64,000 nucleotides of DNA from Okapia johnstoni (Eukaryota; Chordata; Mammalia; Artiodactyla; Giraffidae), in assembly GCA_024291935.2 (NCBI GenBank), contig CM044309.1, positions 5,394,001-5,458,000 of the forward strand, read 5' to 3'. Under the pieces are notes generated by a model, which saw only the letters and a list, made by a program, of their open reading frames with translations, had not been told where the DNA came from and ran no database searches. Both the position numbers and the translations under genes were made by a program. Below, in pieces: positions 55,713-64,000 of this stretch; the stretch's first letter is position 1; every line of letters begins with the position of its first letter.

Positions 55713-56112
55713 TATCTTAAAGGCATCTCTAGTCTTTCCCATTCTATTGTTTTTTCTCTGTTGCTTTGCATTATTCATATAAGAAGGCCTTCTTGTCTCT
55801 CCTCACTGTTCTCTGGGACTCTGCCTTCAGCAGAGTCTTTCCCTTTCTCCCTTGCCTTTTGATTCTCTTCTTTCTGTAGCTCTTTGTGAAGCCTCCTCAG
55901 ACAACCACTTTGCCTTCTTGCATTTCTTTTTCTTTGGTATAGATTTGGTCCCTGCCTCCTGACCAACGTCATGAACCTCTGTCCATAGTTCTGGCACTCT
56001 GTCTGTCAGATCTAATCCCTTGAATCTGTTTGTCACCTCCACTGTATTATCCTAAGGGAGGTGATTTAAGTCACACCTGAATGGCCGAGCGGTTTTCTGT
56101 GCTTTCTTCCAG
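55713..56112 (-). mobile_element. BovB LINE, endonuclease-RT linker fragment
   Basis: Antisense internal BovB: CATCTCTAGTCTTTCCCATT, GAAGCCTCCTCAGACAACCA, AATCCCTTGAATCTGTTTGT, CACACCTGAATGGCCGAGCG. It contains neither end of the element; the Bov-tA at its left stands where the BovB 3' portion would be. Confidence 0.88.
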
Positions 56113-56114
56113 CA

Positions 56115-56275
56115 AAGATTTATTGTATTGCACAGGGAACTATACTTGGTATCTTGTAATAGCTTATAATGAAAAATTACCTGAAAAAATATGTGTATAT
56201 AACTGAACCACTTTGATGTAGACCTGAAACTAACACAACCTTGTAATTCAATTATACTCCAATAAAAATAAATTA
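56115..56275 (+). mobile_element. L1 3' end
   Basis: TATTGCACAGGGAACTATAC, ATGTGTATATAACTGAACCA, CTGAAACTAACACAACCTTG, ACTCCAATAAAAATAAAT. Sense and 5'-truncated. Directly abuts the BovB fragment. Confidence 0.85.
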
Positions 56276-57154
56276 TTTTGGAGAGTTACATCTTTCTCTT
56301 GGTGAGAAGATAAATAATAGATTGCATCAGATGAGTCCCAGTGATGCAAATAAAGTGAAAAATACAAGTTTATCTCAGATGATTCCAAGTGGGGTAATCT
56401 ACCATAAGGAAGAAAACATAATGGTTGCTCTGAGCTTTAATGTTTCGGATGAATTTGATTACACTTTGTTTATTCTGGCCCTTCAGTGTATTAAATTCAC
56501 AAATCTCCAATTGAATAAACATTTATATTACAGGCTTTCGTAGCTGCTATTACTGAGATCATAGTTTTGAAATTATCGTGCCTCTTTTTATGCTATACAT
56601 TGTCAAATATACTGCCTACTCCCCAGAAAAGTGAATATAACTCAAAATTTATTCTCAGTAAATATCTAATAATTGCTGGAAATGTTTTAATAGTCTATTT
56701 AATGGAGATAATTTGAAGTTTAAAGACAACTTACATTTGCTTGCTTGAAGTCAAACAAAATTTGTCTTCTGGATTTGAAAATAGGGAGAGAAGAAAGAAG
56801 GTAATTTAAACAATGAAACTGTGAGCCCAGTCATCTTCAAATACTATAGTATTTAAATCTGATAGTGAGGCTTCTCAGTGGATGTTACTATCACTCTCAC
56901 AAAAGAGGAATCTGAAGCTTACGCTGTCGGAGTCACTCACAGTGTTATGGGCAACTTGTCATGTCATCTCTCCTAATTATAGAGATGAGACCTGAATTCA
57001 GATCCTTTGAAGCAAAGGACGGGGATTTTATGGATGATGTTTTGTAATTCCCACTTAAGCATATGTTAAAGCTAAATCCCTAAAGTAGTGCTAATTGGAG
57101 GTGGGGACTTTGGGAGATGACTTGAATATGAGGGTGCTGCCTTCATGAAGGGGA
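56276..57154. other. unassigned DNA
   Basis: No exon or repeat recognised. The 73-codon frame at 56322-56543 is unsupported. Confidence 0.4.
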
Positions 57155-59405
57155 TTCAGTTTAGTTCAGTTCAGTCGCTCAGTCGTGTCCGATTCTTTGT
57201 GACCCCATGGACTGCAGCACGCCAGGCCTCCCTGTCCATCACCAACTCTCGGAGTTTACCCGAACTCAAGTCCATTGAGTCTGTGATGCTACCCAACCAT
57301 CTTATCCTCCCCTTCTCCTCCTGCCTTCAATCTTTCCCAGCATCAGGGTCTTTTCAGATGAGTCAGCTCTTCGCATCAGGTGGCCAAAGTTTTGGAGTTT
57401 CAGCTTCAGCATCAGTCCTTCCAATGAATATTCAGGACTGATTTCCTTTGGGATGGACTGGTTGGATCTCCTTGCAGCCCAAGGGACTCTTAGAGTCTTC
57501 TCCAACACCACAGTTCAAAAGCATCAATTCTTCTGTGATCAGCTCTCTTTATAGTCCAACTGTCACATCCATACATGACTACTGGAAAAGCCATAGCCTT
57601 GACTAGACGGACCTTTGTTGGCAAAGTAATGTCTCTGCTTTTTAATATGCTGTTTAAGTTGGTCATAACTTTCCTTCCAAGGAGTAAGCATCTTTTAATT
57701 TCATGGCTGCAGTCACCATCTGCAGTAATATTGGAGCTCCCCAATATAAAGTCTCTCACTGTTTCCACTGTTTCCCCATCTATTTCCCATGAAGTGATGG
57801 GACCAGATGCTATGATCTTAGTTTTCTGAATGTTGAGCTTTAAGAAACTTTTTCACTCTCCTCTTTCACTTTCATCAAGAGGCTCTTTAGTTCTTCTTCA
57901 CTTTCTGCCATAAGAGTGTTGTCATCTGCATATCTGAGGATATTGATATTTCTCCTGGCAATCTTGATTCCAGCTTGTGTTTCATCCAGCCCAGTGTTTC
58001 TCATGATGTACTCTGCATATACGTTAAATAAGCAGAGTGACAATATACAGCCTTGATGTACTCCTTTTCCTATTTGGAACCAGTCTGTTGTTCCATGTCC
58101 AGTTCTAACTGTTGCTTCCTGACGTGCATACAGATTTCTCAAGAGGCGGGTCAGGTGATCTGATATTCCCATCTCTTTCAGAATTTTTCCACAGTGTATT
58201 GTGATCCACACAGTCAAAGGCTTTGGCATAGTCAGTATAGCAGAAATAGATGTTTTTGTAGAACTCTCTTGCTTTTTCGATGATCCAGAGGATGTTGGCC
58301 ATTTGATCTCTGGTCTCTCTGCCTTTTCTAAATCCAGCTTGAAAATCTGAATGTTCACGGTTCACGTGCTGTTGAAGCCTGGCTTGGAGAATTTTGAGCA
58401 TTACTTTACTAGCGTGTGAGATGAGTGCAATTGTGCAGTAGTTTGAGCATTCTTTGGCATTTCCTTTCTTTGGGATTGGAATGAAAAGTGACCTTTTCCA
58501 GTCCTGTGGCCACTGCTGAGTTTTCTAAATTTGCTGACATATCGAGTGCAGCACTTTCACAGCATCATCTGTTAGGATTTGAAATAGCTCAACTGGAATT
58601 CCATCACCTCCACTAGTTTTGTTCGTAGTGATGCTTCCTAAGGCCCACTTGACTTCACATTTCAGGGTGTCTGGCTTAAGGTGAGTGATCACACCATGGT
58701 GATTATCTGGGTCGTGAAGATGTTTTTTGTGTTGTTCTTCTGTGTATTCTTGCCACTTTTTCTTAATATCTTCTGCTTCTGTTAGGTCCGTACCATTTCT
58801 GTCCTTTATTGTGCCCATCTTTGCATGAAATGTTCCTTTGGTATCTCTAATTTTCTTGAAGAGATCTCTAGTCTTTTCCATTCTATTGTTTTCCTCTATT
58901 TTTTTGCATTGATCATGAGGAAGGCTTTCTTATCTCTCTTTGCTATTCTTTGGAACTCTGCATTCTGATGGGTATATCTTTCCTTTTCTCCCTTTCTTTT
59001 CACAGCTATTTGTAAGCCCTCCTCAGACAAACATTTTGTCTTTTTTCATTTCTTTTTCTTGAGGTGGTCTTGATTCTTGCCTCCTGTACAACGTTAGGAA
59101 CCTCCTTCCATAGTTCTTCAGGCACTCTGTCTATGAGATCTAATCCCTTGAATCTATTTGTCACTTCCACTGTATAATGTAAGGGATGCGATTAAGGTTA
59201 TACCTAAATGGTCTAGTGGTTTTCCCTACTTTCTTCCATTTAAGTATGAATTTGGCAATAAAGAGTTCATGATCTGAGCCACAGTCAGCTCCTGGTCTTG
59301 TTTGTTGCTGAGTGTGTATAGAGCTTCTCCTCTCTTTGGCTGCAAAGAATATAATCTGAGAATCTCTGATATTGGTATTGAGCATCTGGTGATGGGCTGT
59401 CCAGA
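57155..59405 (-). mobile_element. BovB LINE, 5'-truncated, about 2.25 kb
   Basis: Antisense BovB from its tail (TTTAGTTCAGTTCAGTCGCT) through the RT to the distal endonuclease (reverse complement of the SDHELF region at about 59267 and of ATTATATTCTTTGCAGCC at about 59340). Sequence departs from BovB at about 59405. Closely resembles the copies at 35417 and 12620. Confidence 0.92.
57302..59385 (-). pseudogene. BovB endonuclease/RT ORF, multiply frameshifted
   Basis: The ORF survives in pieces. 59161-59385 is the distal endonuclease (CGSDHELFIAKF). 58525-58881 is the linker and RT start ([14 protein letters not shown]). 58105-58401 is the RT fingers and motif A ([11 protein letters not shown]). 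57840-58358 continues in another frame with motif B (KGVHQGCILSLCLFNVY), and motif C is changed to YADDNTLM with both aspartates kept. 57490-57768 and 57302-57511 are C-terminal. At least one frameshift lies between DCVDHNTLW and KILKEMG (about 58190). No function expected. Confidence 0.85.
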
Positions 59406-60120
59406 CCCTGTACCTTCCAGTTCTTTGTTCTTGGGCTTTTCAGCCTCCAGTAGTAACATGTTAAAAATATAAAAAATATTACAGTAAAATGTACCTTTAA
59501 GATGATGTAAAATAATAATCTCTTAAATATAATTATAGAATTTGCAACCTACTGTATTTTATATCATATTTTTTTAGTATGATTTTTTAATCTGAAAATG
59601 AATGTCATAGGCCCAAACACAATTTTTATACTTTGACCTTTTGTACTATTTCCTCTCCCTTAGAAAACCTTAATAGTACTTATATATGCAAGGCAATAAT
59701 CAGATCATATATTTCCTTAGAAAAATTTTAATTCAAGTGTTCAATTGCCATTACCCATCTCTTCCTTGTAGTCCTGAATATCAAACAGGCCATATCATGC
59801 TGAATTAGAATTCCAAACCACTCTTGAAGGGAGAAAACGCTCTGTTAGCATGGGTCAGTGTCTTTCTTTCCCAGAAAGCTTAGACTTTGCCATTTTAAAT
59901 GTTTATTATGACATTTAAAAGCTTTCTTAGAGTTACTTATTTTGATCATTAGCTAAAAGATATAATCAGATATTTTTGGTCCATTTGCACATTTTCTTTA
60001 TGTTGAAAGATAGATTAACCCTGAATAATATTTCACAAAGACAACTGCTTATGAATTATTACAATACATGAAATATAGAAAGATCCTTTTAGACTCAAGA
60101 ATCTCATTATGGTTTCTTAG
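59406..60120. other. unassigned AT-rich spacer between two same-strand BovB copies
   Basis: 59406-59460 is no longer recognisably BovB. The rest shows no signal. Confidence 0.4.
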
Positions 60121-62990
60121 TGTTGATGTTGTTGTTCAGTCACCAAGTCATGTCCGACTCTTTGTGATCCCAGTGGACTGCAGCACATCATACTTCCCTG
60201 TCCCTCACCATCTCCTGGAGTTTGTCCAAATTCATGTCCGTTGAATTGGTGATGCCTTCCAACCATCTTTTCCTTTGTTGCCCCCTTTTCCTTCTGCCTT
60301 CAATTTTTCCTAGCATCAGGGTATTTTCCAATGAATTGGCTGTTCTCATGAGGTTGTCAGTGTATTGGAGCTTAAGTTTCAGCATGAGTCCTTCCAAGGA
60401 ATTTTCAGGGTTGACTTTCCTTTAAGACTGTTTTGATCTTTTGGTGTTGAAGGGACTCTCTAGAGTCTTCTCCAGCCCCACAATTAGAAAGCATCAATTC
60501 TCAGGCTCTCTGCCTTCCTTGAGTACCCTCACATCATTACAGGACTACTGGAAAGACCATCCCATTGACTATACAGACAATTGTTGGCAAACTGATGTCT
60601 TTGCTTTTTAATATACTGTCTAGGTTTGTCATAGCTTTCCTGCAAAGAAGCAATCATCTTCTAATTTCATGGCTGCAATAATCATTCACAGTGATTTTAG
60701 ACCCCAAGAAGAGGAAATCTGTCATTGTTTCCACACTTTCCTCTTCTATTTGCCATGAAGTGATGGGACCAGATGCCACGATCTTAGTTTTTTGAATGTT
60801 GAATTTTAAACTGGCTTTTCACACTCCTCTTCCACCCTCGTCAAGAGGTTCTTTAGTTCCTTTTCATTTTCTGCCATTAAAGTGGTATCATCTGCAAGTC
60901 TGAGGTTGTTGATATTTCTCCCTGCAGTCTTGATTCCAGCTTGTAACTCATTCAGCCCAGCCTTTCACATGATGTGCTCTGTGTATAAGTTAAATAAACA
61001 GGGTGACAGTAAACAGTGTTGCCATCTGTCTTTCTCAATTTTGAACCAGTAAGTTGTCCCATATGAAGTTCTAACTTTGCTTCTTAACTTGCATACAGGT
61101 TTCTCAAGAGACAGGTAAGATGATCTGGTACTCCAATTTCTTTAAGAGTTTTCCACAGTTTATTATGAACCACACAGTCAAAGGCCATTTAGTGTAGTCA
61201 ATGAAACAGGTAGATGGTTTTCTGGAATTCCCTTGCTTTCTCTATGATCCAGCAAATGTTGGAAATTTGATCTCTGGCTCTTTTGCCTTTTCTAAATCCA
61301 GCTTGAGCATCTGGGTGCTCTCAGTTCACGTAATGCTGAAGCTCAGCTTGAAGGATTTTGAGCATAACCTTGCTAGCATGAGAAATGAGTGCAATTGTCT
61401 GATGGTTTAAACATTCTTTAGTACTGCAATTCTTGGGAATGGGGATGAAGATTGACCTTTTCCAGTCTTGTGTCCACTGCTGGGTTTTCCAAATTTGCTA
61501 ATACATTGAGTGCATCACTTTAATAGCATCATCTTTTACGATTTTAAATAGATTTGCTGAAATCCTATCACCTCCACTAGCTTTATTGGCAGCAATGCTT
61601 CCAAAGGCCCACTTGACTTCACACTTCAGAATGTTTGTCCCTGGATGAATGACCAAACCATCTTGGTTATCCAGGTCATTGAGGTCTTTTTTGTACAGCT
61701 TTTCTGTGTGTTTTTGCCATCTCTTTTTGATCTCCTCTGCTTCTATTGGCTCTTTACCATTTCTTTCCTTTATTGTGCCCATCTTTGCACAAAGTTTTCC
61801 TCTGTTATTCCCAGTTTCTTAAAGAGATCTCTATTCTTTCCCCTTCTGTTGTTCTCTTCTGTTTCTTTGCACTGTTCACTGAAGAAAGCTTCTTGTCCCT
61901 CCTTGCTATTCTCTGGAGCTCTGCATTTGGTCAGGTGTACCTTTCCCTTTCTCCCTTGCTCTTCACTTCTCTTCTTTCCTCAGCTATTTGTAAAGACTCC
62001 TCACACAACCACTTAGCTAGCCTTCTTGCATTTCTTTTTCTTTGGAATGGTTCTGTTTGCTGCCTCCTGTGCAATATTACAGACCTCTGTCTGTAGTTTT
62101 TCAAGTACTCTTTTACTAGATCTTATCCCTTGAATCTATTCATCATCTCCACTGTATATTCATAGGGGATTTGATTTAAATCGTACCTGACTGGCCTAGT
62201 GGTTTCTCCCATTTTCTTTAGTTTAAGCCTGAACTTTGCGATGAGGATCTGATGATCTGAGCCACAGTCAGCTCTAGGTCTTGTTTTTGCTGGCTGTGTA
62301 CAACCTCTTCATTTTCGGCTGCAAAGAATGTAGTCAGCTTGATTTTGTTATTGACCGTTTGGTGATGTCCATGTGTCAAGTCATCTCTTGTGTTACCATG
62401 ACCAGTGCAGTCTCTTGGGGAAGTCTGTTAACCTTTGCTTTGCTTCATTTTGTATTCCCAGGCCAAACTTGCCTTACTTGAGGTATCTCTTGACTTTGTA
62501 CTTTTGCATTCCAGTCCCCTATGATGAATAGGACATCTTTTTTTGGTGTTAGTTCTAGGAGGTCTTGTGGGTCTTCATAGAACCGTACAACTTCAGCTTC
62601 TTTGGCATTGGTGGTTGGGGCATAGACTTGGATTGCTGTGATTTTGAATGGTTTGCCTTGGAAATGAATCAAGATCATTCTGTCATTTTTGAGGTTGCAC
62701 CCCAGTACTGCATTTCAGACTCTTCTATTGATTATGAGGACTACTCCATTTCTTCTATGGGATTCTTGCCCATAGCAGTAGATAAAATGGTCATCTGAGT
62801 TAAATTCCCCCATTCCAGTCCATTTTAGTTCACTGATTCCTAAAATGTTGATGTTCACTCTTGCCATCTCCTATTTGGCCACTTCCAATTTACCTTGATT
62901 CATGCACCTAACATTCCAGGTTTCTATGCAATACTGTTCTTTACAACATTGTATTTTATTTTCATCACCAGACACATCCACAACTGAGCA
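60121..62990 (-). mobile_element. old BovB LINE, nearly full length
   Basis: The longest BovB here (about 2.87 kb). Antisense, from GTTGTTGTTCAGTCACCAAG to TCATCACCAGACACATCCAC. It is clearly more diverged than the others (for example TTTGTCCAAATTCATGTCCG in the 3' region) and has many indels, so it is an older insertion or belongs to an older subfamily. Its 3' start lacks the TTCAG repeats of younger copies. Confidence 0.9.
61498..62690 (-). pseudogene. BovB endonuclease and linker, degraded
   Basis: 62445-62678 encodes a 77-residue stretch of the APE-like endonuclease, including YAPT and the GDWNAKV motif that contributes a catalytic Asp. The SDH region falls near 62260 in a broken frame. 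61498-61782 encodes linker residues (EEIKKRWQKHTEKLYKKD, SGGDRISANLF). RT motifs further left (60800-61300) are interrupted by several indels: the motif C equivalent is near 60893 and motif A near 61190. This is the only place in the window where the proximal endonuclease can still be read. Confidence 0.8.
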
Positions 62991-64000
62991 TCATTTCCCA
63001 GGTTGAAAGAAAGGTTTATAAAATCAAGTTAAATCATTTTAAATGATTAAATATTAAATTAAATCATTATATTAAATCATCATCATATTAAAACATTAAA
63101 TATTAAAAATTTTCTTGAATGGATAGAAAATGACTAAGAAATTAAAAAAAATATGAATTAACATCCTTTTGTATTTTGGGGGTAAGTTTTGGGTGGGATG
63201 AATGAAAAGCAGGGTAGGGAGAATTGGCAGATGCAAAAAGTGGGAAAGGAGTTAAAGCCTATGATCCCAAATTTTATGATTAATATCTTTTCTTTTACAA
63301 GAGGCATTTTCTGAGTTTTCTGAGAGGAACATTATTATATTTTAAATAGATTTATGAAATGTTAATTTTTTTCTATAAATCATCTTTTATTTAATTTCAA
63401 ATGTTTTGCTTTTGTTTTAAGTTAAAATAAACTGATGTTATCGAAGCATTGCTTTTGAGACATGTCTTTTCAATGCCCACAAATCAGTAAGACCTACAAA
63501 CACTGGGAGAATCAAATTTTGTCTTTTGGTCTTTAAATGAGTTTTCTTTACTTTTCTCTTTTTCTTTTGCTTCTTAATAGAGCTAAGAGAGCTATTTACC
63601 TCTACCTGCAGGGAAAATGTGATCTTTTCAATTTTTAAATATATACATAATGTCTCTTTAGAGCTAGAGAGCTATACCTGAGGGAGTTTTCTTTACTTTT
63701 CTCTAAAACATGCCTAATCTTCAGATAATATATTTATATTTAAAATATTTCCTGATTTAGAGAAAAAAAATCAGGGAGCAGAAGAGTAATACTGGAATAT
63801 TAAAATAAATCTCATCAAAATGACTATTCTATATGTGAATGAGAAGACACTTACAAAAGAGTTCTTTTGTAATATCTCTTTATTCTAATTTGAAACATAA
63901 GCAAAATATTTTATTTTAAATAGAAGGTGAAAAAAAAAGGATATGTTTGTTCTGCAAAGTTTTTCATGAAGAAGAGAATTGTTCTTATCTCTCTTTCTCA
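62991..64000. other. unassigned AT-rich DNA
   Basis: Includes an A/T-rich ATTAAATCATT repeat patch (63015-63130) with a 17-base near-palindrome AATCATTTTAAATGATT, and a repeated 21-base segment (see 63539-63704). Confidence 0.5.
63539..63704. repeat. direct repeats of 21 bases flanking a second repeated motif
   Basis: A 21-base segment starting GAGTTTTCTTTACTTTTC occurs at 63539-63559 and again, identically, at 63684-63704. Between them AGCTAAGAGAGCTATTTACC (63581) and AGCTAGAGAGCTATACCTGA (63662) are similar to each other. Confidence 0.8.

Noticed and set aside
63541..63640. Possible exon after CTTTTGCTTCTTAATAG (63580)
   Set aside because: Acceptor-like, but the frames stop within about 20 codons, the donor is poor (GTGATC), and the motif is part of a local repeat.
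1..64000. CRISPR array, bacterial operon, or intact retroviral gag/pol/env
   Set aside because: No regularly spaced identical repeats with unique spacers, no ribosome-binding-site gene clusters, and no retroviral coding motifs. The only RT motifs are of RTE-LINE type.

Overview
The window looks like ruminant nuclear DNA, most likely bovid. It is AT-rich and dominated by BovB (RTE-type) LINEs, tRNA-Glu-headed Bov-tA SINEs and a BOV-A2 dimer with its CAGCAG tail. Underneath lie older mammalian layers: L1M, L2, MIR, and MER5A- and MER20-like DNA transposons. I see no prokaryotic gene organisation, CRISPR array, rRNA gene or intact retroviral gene. Family names come from pattern recognition, not a database search, so element edges are approximate unless a target-site duplication (TSD) is given.

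The best host-gene signal is one internal exon at 17093-17251 (+), with a good acceptor and a GTAAGT donor around 52 open codons. A weaker, phase-compatible terminal-exon candidate lies at 45810-45885. If real, much of the window is intron of an unidentified plus-strand gene. Nearly every long open reading frame elsewhere belongs to a BovB reverse transcriptase or is a chance frame in a repeat.

Layout. 1-5.8 kb: a SINE pair and three BovB fragments. 6-12.6 kb: L1M, a MER20-like element and unassigned DNA. 12.6-15.7 kb: a BovB, SINEs and an LTR-like block. 15.7-20.3 kb: the exon and an L2 carrying a CA/TA/TG microsatellite. 20.3-31 kb: many SINEs among L1M pieces. 32-38 kb: one antisense L1M of about 6 kb serving as landing site for at least seven later insertions, including a tRNA-Lys(UUU) pseudogene joined to a Bov-tA. 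39-48 kb: L2 and L1 remnants split by BovB tails. 50-52.3 kb: an antisense ERV LTR split by a 5'-truncated BovB whose RT frame is still open (about 538 codons). 52.7-63 kb: BovB copies in several states, ending with an old, nearly full-length one at 60121-62990.

No new multi-gene system is evident. The interest lies in mobile-element behaviour: chimeric and nested insertions, internally deleted BovB copies, an inverted SINE pair sharing one TSD, and BovB 3' tails built of TTCAG repeats. BovB supplies the RT and endonuclease, and Bov-tA/BOV-A2 carry BovB-derived 3' sequence. It is established that such SINEs are mobilised by the partner LINE.
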